DNA of 64,000 nucleotides from Candidatus Kuenenia stuttgartensis (GTDB lineage Bacteria; Planctomycetota; GCA-002687715; CAIWVZ01). Location of the stretch: positions 62,001 through 126,000 of the forward strand of contig CAMARR010000002.1 of assembly GCA_945860915.1 (NCBI GenBank). Direction: 5' to 3'. The translations under genes were made by a program, and so were the position numbers. The notes below the pieces were generated by a model that ran no database searches, was not told where the DNA came from, and was given only the letters and a program-made list of their open reading frames with translations. This document shows, one piece after another, positions 1-8,381 of the stretch (its first letter is position 1; every line of letters begins with the position of its first letter).

Positions 1-300
1 GATGCGTTCCTTCGATACCGTAATGTCGCAATCTGTCTCGCCGCCAATCAAGAGCCCGAGTTCCTCCAACGTGATGAAATCTCGCTCAATCGAAATGCGG
101 TTCTCGGTCAGAGTGCCCAACAGCCCCGGATCCACTTTGAGAGGAATGCGCGTCGCGGACGACGCTTGCGCGAGCACGTCAATCGCAGACACGGCTGATG
201 CGCGAATGCGCAACGCCTGCGATCCCTGCGCGTTGATTGACTGGACCTGCCCTTGCAGATGAATCGCGGCGAACGCGATGGCTACGAGAAATCGCTTCAT
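1..300 (-). CDS. Partial secreted protein, STN-like N-terminus (runs off left edge)
   Basis: The ATG at 300 overlaps the stop of the upstream gene (ATGA), so the two are probably translationally coupled. The first 18 or so residues (MKRFLVAIAFAAIHLQG) look like a signal peptide. Residues about 27-75 (RASAVSAIDVLAQASSATR, then a VDPGLLG-type stretch) resemble the short N-terminal domain of secretins and TonB-dependent transducers, in which a small helix-strand unit precedes a 'VDPG' turn. About 100 codons are visible with no stop, and the rest lies outside the window. The fold assignment is an inference from pattern only. The gene is the last visible member of a minus-strand set behind a sigma-54-type site. 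Confidence 0.7.
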   Translation of the reverse strand, partial: MKRFLVAIAFAAIHLQGQVQSINAQGSQALRIRASAVSAIDVLAQASSATRIPLKVDPGLLGTLTENRISIERDFITLEELGLLIGGETDCDITVSKERI

Positions 301-896
301 CGCGATACCTCCTCAAAGCGAAGTCGGGGCTCCGATAACGTGATGGCGCCGAGGGAATCCACCGCGACCTGACCAAGACAGAGAGCGTGGCGTGCACGAG
401 CCCAGGCGAGGTGATCCGTCGGATCGATCGCGCCGGTGTTGGGAATGAGAAGAAACGCGGCATACGATTTCCGTGCATCATTAAAACGGCGCGCCCGAAA
501 CAAGGCGTCGGCCGCTGCGAGTGCGGGAATCTCGACGTATGTGGGAACGACGGTCTTGGCAGCTTCGATCTCGCGGCCTTCCTCCGGTTTTTGAGACGAC
601 TGTTCTTTCTCTTGGTGAGGAGCCACAGGCTCTTGACCAGTCTCGTGCCCTTCGTCAACGCTGGGTGCGTTGGGGGAATTGTGATTCGCTTCACCCTGAG
701 GCCACATGCGCCACACCAACGCTCCAAACATCACCGAACCGGCTACCAAAATCGCAATGTGCTCCCGGCGAAGCCGGCGCAGTAAGTTCTGCCCACGAGT
801 CTCGGCGATCGATTGGTTCGCCACGGCAGGGGTAGCCCCAATCGCAGCCTTCTGAGCAGCGGTTTGGGGTTTGGGTGCTTCGGTGGTGGTCGTCAT
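297..896 (-). CDS. Single-pass membrane protein with periplasmic TPR-like region
   Basis: This is a 199-residue protein. A basic cytoplasmic segment (RRLRREH, near residue 43) precedes one membrane helix at about residues 47-66 (IAILVAGSVMFGALVWRMW). An acidic, Glu/Gln-rich linker follows, then a C-terminal part (ADALFRARRFNDARKSYAAF and a similar helix) that looks like one or two TPR helices. The topology is therefore N-in with the TPR-like part outside. It lies downstream of the sigma-54 activator on the same strand, and its 134-base upstream gap contains a good sigma-54 core match (924-939). Its end overlaps the next secreted-protein gene. No specific family was recognised. Confidence 0.75.
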   Translation of the reverse strand: MTTTTEAPKPQTAAQKAAIGATPAVANQSIAETRGQNLLRRLRREHIAILVAGSVMFGALVWRMWPQGEANHNSPNAPSVDEGHETGQEPVAPHQEKEQSSQKPEEGREIEAAKTVVPTYVEIPALAAADALFRARRFNDARKSYAAFLLIPNTGAIDPTDHLAWARARHALCLGQVAVDSLGAITLSEPRLRFEEVSR

Positions 897-923
897 GTTC
901 AGAGTTCCGTGTGACAGGACACT

Positions 924-939
924 TGCAACGTTCGTTCCC
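924..939 (-). promoter_or_regulatory. Candidate sigma-54 (-24/-12) promoter
   Basis: Read on the minus strand the sequence is GGGAACGAACGTTGCA. It has a GG doublet, exactly ten bases, then GC, and it matches the sigma-54 consensus (TGGCACGNNNNTTGCA) at the GG, ACG and TTGCA positions. It lies 28-43 bases before the ATG at 896, giving a short leader. The nearest gene upstream on this strand encodes a sigma-54-dependent activator. Only sequence matching supports it. Confidence 0.5.
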
Positions 940-1030
940 TATCGATTTGTTGCGATCTCAGACAATTCAGCGGCTATCTGGCGGCTTCACTGTCTGAATC
1001 TGCAGCATGTAGGGAGCCGGTGTCGCTTTC

Positions 1031-2464
1031 TTATCCAACCGCGGCAGCGCCGACCATTGCCTCGTCTGTCTCAAGTCCATACGCCTTCATCTTGGCGTAG
1101 AGAGTGGAGCGGTTGATTCCGAGTTGCCGCGAGGCACGGCTAATGTTGAATTTTGTCTCTGCAAGAACAAGTCGGATTAAGTCCTCTTCCACGCTGCGCA
1201 ACGATCGATCGCGAAGCGGAAGCAAGGATCCGGACGGTGACGCGGCGACCGGGGCACTTGCCGAAACCGTGACCGAAAGGTCGGCCCGGGTCTCGGGCAG
1301 TGCAAGGTGGCGTGGCTCAACCGTCGTTCCATCACACACGATGACGGCGTATTCACAGGTGTTGCGAAGCTCTCGGACGTTGCCTGGCCAGTCGTGGGCC
1401 TCGAGCATGCGCATCGCATCTGGAGAGAAGACCGATACTTGTTTGCGTAGATCGATCGCAAAGCGGCGTAGGAAGTGATCTGCAAGCGCCTTCACATCTT
1501 CGCGACGTTCGCGCAAGGCGGGGACACGGATCGGCATGACATTTAAGCGAAAGAAGAGGTCCTTGCGAAACGACCCGCGCTTGACGTCATCCCAAAGTTC
1601 TCGATTGGTCGCCGCGATGATGCGGACGTCCACTCGAATGTCCTTGACCCCTCCGACTCGCTTGAAGCTGCTTTCCTGAAGGAAGCGCAGGAGCTTCGCC
1701 TGGAGACCTGGCGACATTTCACCGATCTCGTCGAGAAATACGGATCCCCCGTCGGCGGACTCAAGGAGTCCCTGTTTGCCGTTGGCATTGGCTCCGGTAA
1801 ACGACCCGCGTTCATAGCCGAAAAGCTCTGCCTCAAGAATGTTCTCGTTGAGGGCCGCGCAGTTGATGGCCATGAATGGGCGCTTTGCGCGTTTTCCGTC
1901 GAAGTGAACCGCGCGGGCAACTAGTTCCTTGCCGGTGCCGCTCTCGCCTTGAATAAGGACCGTCGTCGAGGGCGTGTTGGCCACACGTGCGATCTGATCA
2001 CGCACGGCAGCGATCAAACCCGTGTCGCCGATGATCGGCGGACGGGACAGGTCGGGGTTGGTTCCAGCTTCGTTGCGCGGCGCCTTGTTGTGACGGGCGT
2101 CTTCGACCGCAGGAATGAGGATGCTCGCAAGGCGCTCCGGGAAGACCGGCTTCTCTAGAACATCGAGTGCGCCCTCACGGACCGCTTCGACCACGGACTT
2201 AGTGTCCGGGAACATGGCCGTCATGATCACCACGGGTGCGTCGGCCTTCGAGCGGAGCTCGCGAACGAGGTCGATTCCAAGGCCGTCAGGAAGTCGCTGT
2301 TCGATTACGACTGCGTCGGGAGTCTTTTCCGCGAGGCTACGGCGTGCGGCACCAAGGTCCGATGCACCTCGCACCGTGAAGCCCTCGACGCTGAGCGTGT
2401 GGGTAACTTCCGCGAGGAAGGTCGGGTCGGCATCGACGATGAGGAGGGTGTGGCGTGTGGTCAT
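1031..2464 (-). CDS. Sigma-54-dependent response regulator (NtrC/FleQ-like), receiver lacks Asp
   Basis: The protein has 477 residues from the ATG at 2464. A longer reading to 2557 exists, but the receiver domain begins right after this Met (TTRHTLLIVDADP). Domains are a receiver at 5-120, an AAA+ sigma-54 interaction domain at about 165-395 with Walker A (GESGTGKE), a GSFTGA loop and Walker B (SVFLDE), and a C-terminal Fis-type helix-turn-helix (SRASRQLGINRSTLYAKMK). The residue aligned with the phospho-acceptor Asp is Glu55 (VVIEQRLPDG), and one acid of the usual Asp-Asp pair is Ala12. The Thr (IMTAM) and Lys (LEKPV) positions remain. Activation may not need phosphorylation. It is transcribed away from fliD, so flagellar control is possible but not shown. 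Confidence 0.9.
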   Translation of the reverse strand: MTTRHTLLIVDADPTFLAEVTHTLSVEGFTVRGASDLGAARRSLAEKTPDAVVIEQRLPDGLGIDLVRELRSKADAPVVIMTAMFPDTKSVVEAVREGALDVLEKPVFPERLASILIPAVEDARHNKAPRNEAGTNPDLSRPPIIGDTGLIAAVRDQIARVANTPSTTVLIQGESGTGKELVARAVHFDGKRAKRPFMAINCAALNENILEAELFGYERGSFTGANANGKQGLLESADGGSVFLDEIGEMSPGLQAKLLRFLQESSFKRVGGVKDIRVDVRIIAATNRELWDDVKRGSFRKDLFFRLNVMPIRVPALRERREDVKALADHFLRRFAIDLRKQVSVFSPDAMRMLEAHDWPGNVRELRNTCEYAVIVCDGTTVEPRHLALPETRADLSVTVSASAPVAASPSGSLLPLRDRSLRSVEEDLIRLVLAETKFNISRASRQLGINRSTLYAKMKAYGLETDEAMVGAAAVG

Positions 2465-2766
2465 GTCGGGCTTCTGAACAACTGCGGCTACTTCAGCCGA
2501 GGCCCACGTCGCGTGGACAGACACTCCTTCGGCCAATCCCGCGTCAACCTGAAGCATTTCCCGACAGTCTCTTCTTCGCGGAGTCTATTTTTCCGACGCT
2601 CGGCGGAGTCGATATCACACGCGACGGACGTATCATCACCATAAATACTTTCCTGATAAGCACTTACGATCAACGGGTGGGATCTGTTGCAATATGAGGT
2701 GCTGCTGACCTTCAGGGTGGGGTGCGATGTTCCGAAAAGTGATGGGTAGCACGAAGGAACCGCATT
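2465..2766. other. Divergent intergenic region between the sigma-54 activator and fliD
   Basis: This 302-base stretch separates two divergent genes and must carry promoters for both. The middle, about 2620-2700, is richer in A and T than its surroundings. A TTGCA occurs at about 2689, but the upstream GG doublets are at the wrong distance for a sigma-54 promoter. No coding sequence or strong hairpin was identified. Confidence 0.5.
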
Positions 2767-4104
2767 ATGGCGACATCGACCGGCATTTCGTTTGGAGGGC
2801 TAGCCTCGGGACTCGACACCCGAGCGATCATAGATGCCCTCTCCGCTGTCAGACGTATTCCGATGCAGCGCCTTGAGGAACAGAAGGCAAAGCTCGGGAA
2901 GCAACGGACCGAGTTCTCGACGCTTTCGTCCAAGATCGATGCGCTCCGCAACAAGCTCAAAGAAATCGACACGCCGGCGAAACTGGGATCGACCCAAGCA
3001 GCCACCTCCGATGCCGGCATCGTGACTGCCGCCACAGGCGGTGCGGCGGCCGCCGGCAGCTACGCGATTCAAATTACGTCCCTCGCCCGAGCCGAGGTAC
3101 AAGGCTCGACGGGGTTCGCAGCGAAGTCTGGGAGCTCCGTCGGCACAGGCATTATTCGCATCAACGCGGGTGGATCTGACTATGAAATCACCGTGGGTGG
3201 CTCGGGTGATCTCGAGGCCATTCGCGACGCCATCAACGCCTCCGATGCGCCCGTCACCGCCACCGTCGTGAGGGACGGCAACGGTGCGACGCCGTGGAGA
3301 CTGGTCCTTAGCGCGAGCGAGACCGGCACGAACGGTGCGTTCACCGTTGACACGTCGAGCTTCAACATCGACGTCCCAGCGTTCAACTTCACACAGATCT
3401 CGGCAGCGACTGACGCCGTGTTTTCGGTCAATGGCATGAGCCTCACGCGCTCCTCGAATTCGGTCGACGACGTCGTGCCAGGCGTCACGTTCACGCTGGG
3501 CAAGGAAAACGCGGGTGCGACCGTCACCGTGAGCCGCGACCCGGCAAAGCTCAAGACCAAGATTCAAGAGGTTCTCACTGCCTACAACGATCTCATGACC
3601 GAGATCAAAGATCAGAGCAACGCCGCGAACCGAAAAGACAAGGCCGTCCTCTACGGCGACTCGATTCTGGACACCATTCGCAAGACACTCCGTACCCGCG
3701 TCGATGCGACCGTCGCGGCCGCAGGAACGGACGTCAACTCGCTGACGCGATTGGGTGTGGAGACTGATTCCGCAGGAAAATTGTCGTTGAACGCCACGAA
3801 ATTCGACGCAGCCATTGCATCGGGCTACGACGCCGTCGTGAAGACCTTCACGGATGCCGCCGAAGGCTTCGCGCCCACATTGACCTCATCGCTCAACACG
3901 CTGACGACGACGGTTTTCCCGCGCCGAACAACCAGCCTCACCGAGCGCATCGGCGATCTCGATGATCGCATCTACTCAATGTCGATTCAGCTTGACAAGT
4001 ACACCGAGAATCTCCAAGCGAAGTACGCCCGTCTCGAACAAGTCATGTCGAGATTGCAGACTCAGCAGGGAACTCTCACTAACTTCAGCAACAGCTTTCG
4101 TTGA
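2767..4104 (+). CDS. fliD: Flagellar hook-associated protein 2 (filament cap, FliD)
   Basis: The protein has 445 residues. The N-terminus carries the FliD signature (ISFGGLASGLDTRAIIDAL), followed by a helical coiled segment, a central variable beta region and a C-terminal helical domain with heptad-like repeats (IGDLDDRIYSMSIQLDKYTE). FliD forms the cap under which exported flagellin polymerises. Its length is normal for the family. The gene is followed 15 bases later by fliS, the usual export-chaperone arrangement. The start is fixed by the conserved N-terminus. Confidence 0.95.
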   Translation: MATSTGISFGGLASGLDTRAIIDALSAVRRIPMQRLEEQKAKLGKQRTEFSTLSSKIDALRNKLKEIDTPAKLGSTQAATSDAGIVTAATGGAAAAGSYAIQITSLARAEVQGSTGFAAKSGSSVGTGIIRINAGGSDYEITVGGSGDLEAIRDAINASDAPVTATVVRDGNGATPWRLVLSASETGTNGAFTVDTSSFNIDVPAFNFTQISAATDAVFSVNGMSLTRSSNSVDDVVPGVTFTLGKENAGATVTVSRDPAKLKTKIQEVLTAYNDLMTEIKDQSNAANRKDKAVLYGDSILDTIRKTLRTRVDATVAAAGTDVNSLTRLGVETDSAGKLSLNATKFDAAIASGYDAVVKTFTDAAEGFAPTLTSSLNTLTTTVFPRRTTSLTERIGDLDDRIYSMSIQLDKYTENLQAKYARLEQVMSRLQTQQGTLTNFSNSFR

Positions 4105-4119
4105 TCGCTCGTGACAAAC

Positions 4120-4500
4120 ATGAATAACGCCTTCCAGCGTCCACAGGATGCGTATCTCACCAACTCGGTGATGACCGCAAGTCCGGTCAAACTCGTCACT
4201 CTGTTGCTGGACGGGAGCATTTCGGCGATTGACCGCGGCTGTCATGCCCTTTCGGCTCAGGATCTCGCGACGGCACGCAAGTCGTTTATGAAGGCTTGGG
4301 ACATTGTCGCCGAACTACGCGCGACTCTCGACCAAGAAGCCGGCGGGACGATCGCTAGCGACCTGTTCGAGCTCTATGGCTTCGTGCTTCACGGAGTCTC
4401 TGAGTCCAAAACGAACATGGATTCGGCCAAGGCGCTCGAAGCACGTGCGATCCTCTGCACAATCCGCGACGGGTTCCACGGGATCATCCATGGCGGGTGA
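4120..4500 (+). CDS. fliS: Flagellar export chaperone FliS
   Basis: The protein has 126 residues from the ATG at 4120. A GTG at 4111 would add three residues, but the family normally begins with Met-Asn, as here (MNNAFQRPQDAYLTNSVMTA). The conserved TASPVKLVTLLLDG segment contacts flagellin in known FliS proteins, where FliS caps its C-terminal helix to prevent premature polymerisation. The protein is all-helical and of usual length. It overlaps the next gene by 11 bases. Confidence 0.93.
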   Translation: MNNAFQRPQDAYLTNSVMTASPVKLVTLLLDGSISAIDRGCHALSAQDLATARKSFMKAWDIVAELRATLDQEAGGTIASDLFELYGFVLHGVSESKTNMDSAKALEARAILCTIRDGFHGIIHGG

Positions 4501-4831
4501 ACTTGACAGCCTCGGTCTGCTACGACGCCTACGTGCGACTTCTACGCTACTGCTCGATGCCGTCGAGCGGGACGACGTTGACTCAATCGAACGCGCTGCA
4601 TCCGACTTCGGTTCGCTTCTAGATCTGGTTGACCCGAGCAGTTTGACGGAGGAATCGGCTGAACTCCACGCTGATCTGCTGTCTACCCACGCGACGATCC
4701 TAGGGCGAATTGAGTCAATGATCGTCGAGACTCGCAACTCCCTCGGGGCAGTTCGAACGGCGCGGCACCGCCTGCGAGCAATCCGCAACGAGGGCCCAAT
4801 GCCGAGCGAAGTCCTCGACGAGAGTTCTTAG
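4490..4831 (+). CDS. Small helical FliT/FlgN-like flagellar protein
   Basis: The protein has 113 residues from the ATG at 4490, inside the end of fliS. It is predicted to be entirely helical (LLRRLRATSTLLLDAVERDD and a long C-terminal helix) and has no signal peptide. Size, helical content and position directly after fliD-fliS match the small export chaperones FliT or FlgN, which bind FliD or hook proteins. The sequence is too divergent to choose, so the name rests on context. The tight overlap argues for one operon with fliDS. Confidence 0.65.
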   Translation: MAGELDSLGLLRRLRATSTLLLDAVERDDVDSIERAASDFGSLLDLVDPSSLTEESAELHADLLSTHATILGRIESMIVETRNSLGAVRTARHRLRAIRNEGPMPSEVLDESS

Positions 4832-4843
4832 TTTCGCGAAACT

Positions 4844-6157
4844 CTATCGGTCGTCGCGCCCAGGAAGATCATGGCGGGCGAACTCCTCAGCTTCGAGGGT
4901 CTCCTGCCACCACGCGGCATCCTCGCGGATCGAACCACCCTCGGATTCGGCGCGAAGCCTGAAGAGAAACCACGCGTCCTCGAACCAATCGCGGCTCAAC
5001 AATTGCGGAGACAGTCGTTTGCGACCCGCTGCACGCGCGACGAATCGTTTTTGTGCGTGGAACATCTGGCGGATGCGATAGGTGTCCTTGCGCGCCATGC
5101 GGAGTCGTGCGGCAACCGGTGAAAGTGCATCTTCGATATCGAGAGTATGCCCTCGAGGCGGCCCGTCCGTGATTTCACGTTCGTAAAGGGGTGCGAAAAA
5201 CACCGAGAAGAGTCGCGGATTTGAGACGGGTTCGCCTGCAGTCACTGCCGCATCAAATGAAGCGAGAAGATTCCACCAGTTGTCCCAGGCGCTTCGATCA
5301 TCACGATTGGCCCAACGTTCGAGCACGTCGTGAAGTTCCGGACAAAGATCTTCCATGAGCCCCGTGCGCAACAATAAGCGGGAAGCATCGCGTGCCCCGC
5401 CGAGGTTCATAAGGCGCAGGATTTCCTCGAGAAGACGGGGCGCGGCCGCCTTACGAAGTTCGCCTCGGCAGTCAACGAGGGCTTCATACACATCGTCCGC
5501 CAACATGAAGTTCAACCGACTCGCGAACTTGATGGCGCGCAGCATCCGTACCGGGTCCTCTCGGAACCGAACCCACGGGTCTCCGATGGTTTCAATTGTG
5601 CGGCGCTTTAGGTCGCGCAGACCGTCCACGAAATCGATCACTCGTTGGGACTCCATGTCGTAGAAGAGTCCATTGACCGTGAAGTCACGGCGGAATGCAT
5701 CCTCGGGCGGCGTTCCAAACGTGTTGTCCTGATAGATCAGGAGATCCTGCCCCTCGGCGGGCTCAAGCGCCGAACGGAATGTCGACACCTCTAAGACCTT
5801 GTCTGGGAATGTGACGTGGACGAGCCGAAACCGGCGACCAATGATCCGACTGTTGCGGAACAGGCGCTTCACCTGGCGAGGGGTCGCCGAGGTCACAATG
5901 TCAAAGTCCTTGGGACGGCCGCCTAAGAGTAGGTCCCTAACACACCCGCCGCATAGGAATGCGGTGAAGCCCGAGCGCACGATTCGTTCGATGATGCGAC
6001 CGGCTTCCGGGCAGAGCGCCATCGTGCCGTCAACGACACTCGGCTCCACACATCCGCGATCGATCGCCTCGGGCGCACTGCCATGCCGTGAGGCCGCACC
6101 CGGGGGGAGCGTCTCTTCAGCTAGTCGAGGTCGGCGGCGGCGGGGATGTCGCATCAA
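4844..6157 (-). CDS. pcnB: Poly(A) polymerase / CCA-adding-type nucleotidyltransferase (PcnB-like)
   Basis: The protein has 437 residues. After a basic, low-complexity N-terminus, the class II nucleotidyltransferase core starts near residue 65 with GGCVRDLLLG and the metal-binding DFDIVTSATP. A conserved RRDFTVNGLFYD follows, then the RNA/nucleotide-binding RTIETIGDPWVRFREDPVRMLRAIKF region (split here as motif landmarks only). The enzyme adds 3' adenosines to RNA or completes tRNA CCA ends. The basic extension and the spacing fit PcnB better than a CCA enzyme, though the two cannot be fully separated by eye. It converges with the FliT-like gene after a 12-base gap. Confidence 0.85.
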   Translation of the reverse strand: MMRHPRRRRPRLAEETLPPGAASRHGSAPEAIDRGCVEPSVVDGTMALCPEAGRIIERIVRSGFTAFLCGGCVRDLLLGGRPKDFDIVTSATPRQVKRLFRNSRIIGRRFRLVHVTFPDKVLEVSTFRSALEPAEGQDLLIYQDNTFGTPPEDAFRRDFTVNGLFYDMESQRVIDFVDGLRDLKRRTIETIGDPWVRFREDPVRMLRAIKFASRLNFMLADDVYEALVDCRGELRKAAAPRLLEEILRLMNLGGARDASRLLLRTGLMEDLCPELHDVLERWANRDDRSAWDNWWNLLASFDAAVTAGEPVSNPRLFSVFFAPLYEREITDGPPRGHTLDIEDALSPVAARLRMARKDTYRIRQMFHAQKRFVARAAGRKRLSPQLLSRDWFEDAWFLFRLRAESEGGSIREDAAWWQETLEAEEFARHDLPGRDDR

Positions 6158-6235
6158 AATGGCCTCTCCGGAGAGGTCCCCGGAGAGGGCGACACTCTAG
6201 CAGGGTGCTAGGATCTCGCCGGACGGAGACCGACG

Positions 6236-8068
6236 ATGGCCGATGTAACCTGCCCGAAGTGCAAGTCCGAGTTTGAGGTAGACCTATCCCCCGGATCCGA
6301 ATTCGAATGCGGTTCCTGCAACGCGGTGGTGGTAGTCCCACTGGCACGTGGTGCACAGCGTGCGGGGGCTAAGGCCGCTCTGCGTGCGGGAGGCGGAGCA
6401 AGGCGCACGGCACCAGCAGCGGCGGGCAAGAAGTTGCCAATGCCACTCATCGTGGGTGGAGCCGTCATTCTCCTCGGCATCCTGTTCTATGCAGTCATGT
6501 CAGGCGACGACGCCCCCACGCCAACGCCACCATCGGTTCGCCCTAACTCGACGCCCGAGCCCGCGAAGCTACCTGTGGAGGCTCCGAAGCCCATCCGACC
6601 GACGGACCCCTTCGAGGCGGCGCGCTTTGACGCTCAACTCGACGGCGCCACTGTCACGACCATCAAGACCTTCGCCAACATGGCTTGGGACCGTGCAGAA
6701 AGCGCGAGGAAGGACGGCAATACGTCTGTCGAAACAAGCCTTCGACGCGACGCCGGCGAGGCTTACACGGCGATATTGAAGAAAGAAATCGACAACGCCG
6801 AGGCGAGAGATCGGCTGGGCTTTGTCCGCTTCATCAAAGCAGATGTCGCCGCACTGCTCGATCAGCCTTGGATGACGAAGGCTCTGAAGACTTCGGTCGA
6901 AGAAGTGCTCGAAGTCGTCGAGGAGAAGCTCGGGGCGAAGCTCGAGGATCCCGTTTGGATCTCGACGCGAGACACGACCGTCGGCCAGGCGGCCAAGGAC
7001 TGGAAGCGCCTTCTTCCGCGGATCACCGAGCGCGAGGCCGCTTGGAAGGCCCGCGGAACGGACCCCTTCTACAAGTCAGCCGAGAACCTCGCAGCAGGAG
7101 TCGAAGCGGATATTGGAGCAAAACTTCGCCATCCTGGAGTCGACGGCGACTGCTTCAAGGTGTTCGTGGAAAAACCCTACGTCTGCTTGGTGCAACGCGA
7201 CAAGATAGGAGGCGAGGATCGAATTGCGGAGCGCTGGCTCGAGATGCTCCAACAGCTTCGTGTCACGTTCTACGCCCGCTTCGGCAAGCCACTCGACCTC
7301 GCGCCAATGGAGAAGCCAACCCCGGTGCTCGTGCTCCGCACCGACTCGGATTACACGATCTACCTTCGTCTCGGGGACAGCCGCGCACAAGTGACGTCTC
7401 TCGCTCACTATGAGCCTTGGTCCAATCGCCTCGTGACATGGGTCGAAAAAGATCCAAACCAACTGAGCAAAGGTGAACGTGGAATGACCGAAGAGGAAGT
7501 TCGCACGACGCTCTTCCACGAAGGCACCCACCAACTCATCGACTTCAACACAAAGAACAAGTCGGCGCGCGTCGCGATGGAGCAAGCTTTGTGGTTCAGC
7601 GAGGGCATGGCCGACTACTTCGGCGGCCACGGGCGAAACTGGAATGAGTCCAACCAAGCCTGGGACTATGAGCCAGGATTGATCAACACCGAGCGCATCG
7701 ACCAACTCACTTCGTCGAAAACACGCGACAACTTGATCCCGCTGAAGGATCTGCTCGAGTATCGCCGCAAGAATTACGTCGGGGAAAAAGAAGATCCGCG
7801 CAACCAGCTGAAGGTTCTCAATGCGTACGCACAGGGCTGGCTCCTCTGCTACCTTTTGTCCAACCACAACGACGGACGCGATCGCGCAAAATTCGATCAG
7901 TATGTAAAGTTAGAACTTTCGGGACAGACCGGAGAATCCACATTCAAGTCGGTCTTCGGACCGGACTCAGTATCGCGTGTCGAAACCGAGTTGCGCAACC
8001 TGATCGACGAACTCGGCAAAGCAAAAAAGGAAGAACGAATCGTCAACGGACGACTACGAGCGAAGTGA
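6236..8068 (+). CDS. Zinc-ribbon, membrane-anchored DUF1570-type metalloprotease-like protein
   Basis: The protein has 610 residues. An N-terminal zinc ribbon (CPKC at 6-9 and CGSC at about 25-28) is followed by one membrane helix at about 66-85 (MPLIVGGAVILLGILFYAV) and a Thr/Pro linker. A large C-terminal domain carries a gluzincin-like site, FHEGTH (HExxH) near residue 427, with a downstream EGMADYFGGHG that could give the third ligand. This layout is typical of DUF1570 proteins in planctomycetes. The zinc ribbon should be cytoplasmic and the protease-like domain outside. The substrate is unknown. The ATG at 6236 sits just after the divergent pcnB start. Confidence 0.8.
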   Translation: MADVTCPKCKSEFEVDLSPGSEFECGSCNAVVVVPLARGAQRAGAKAALRAGGGARRTAPAAAGKKLPMPLIVGGAVILLGILFYAVMSGDDAPTPTPPSVRPNSTPEPAKLPVEAPKPIRPTDPFEAARFDAQLDGATVTTIKTFANMAWDRAESARKDGNTSVETSLRRDAGEAYTAILKKEIDNAEARDRLGFVRFIKADVAALLDQPWMTKALKTSVEEVLEVVEEKLGAKLEDPVWISTRDTTVGQAAKDWKRLLPRITEREAAWKARGTDPFYKSAENLAAGVEADIGAKLRHPGVDGDCFKVFVEKPYVCLVQRDKIGGEDRIAERWLEMLQQLRVTFYARFGKPLDLAPMEKPTPVLVLRTDSDYTIYLRLGDSRAQVTSLAHYEPWSNRLVTWVEKDPNQLSKGERGMTEEEVRTTLFHEGTHQLIDFNTKNKSARVAMEQALWFSEGMADYFGGHGRNWNESNQAWDYEPGLINTERIDQLTSSKTRDNLIPLKDLLEYRRKNYVGEKEDPRNQLKVLNAYAQGWLLCYLLSNHNDGRDRAKFDQYVKLELSGQTGESTFKSVFGPDSVSRVETELRNLIDELGKAKKEERIVNGRLRAK

Positions 8069-8102
8069 TGTTGATGGGCTGAATTCGCCCGAACACCTCG
8101 AC

Positions 8103-8381
8103 TCAGGAAACGGGCGGGGTGTACGACTTCTCTCCGAGAATGTAAGGGCAGTCCTCGGGGAAAATCATGGATACGAGGCCTTCGGCGACGGAACTGCAGC
8201 TTGGTTCTGCGCGAAAACGATCCGGATAGGCGACGCATCGTCGGGTCGTTGTGTCAAGGAATCGGCACGGAGACTTCGTCAATGTAAGTCGCCCTTCCAC
8301 GATCACCTTCTCCGTGCAACATCGCCCGCACTGCCTACAAATGGCCTCCCAAATTTCGGGCGGGACGCTACGGGGATCCAT
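8103..8381 (-). CDS. YkgJ-family cysteine-cluster protein
   Basis: The protein has 92 residues. The core CRQCGRCCTEK gives the CxxCxxCC cluster of the YkgJ/UPF0153 family, and later cysteines (SPCRFLD, RCVAYPDRF, SCSS, DCPYI) complete the set. These proteins are thought to bind zinc or an iron-sulfur cluster, and their role is unknown. Its ATG directly follows the TGA of the upstream sigma-like/anti-sigma gene in the same frame with no spacer, so translation is probably coupled to that gene. Nothing suggests truncation. Confidence 0.85.
   Translation of the reverse strand: MDPRSVPPEIWEAICRQCGRCCTEKVIVEGRLTLTKSPCRFLDTTTRRCVAYPDRFRAEPSCSSVAEGLVSMIFPEDCPYILGEKSYTPPVS

Noticed and set aside
2670-2700. 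Sigma-54 promoter before fliD
   Set aside because: TTGCA is present, but the GG doublets lie at 8 or 11 bases from GC instead of 10.
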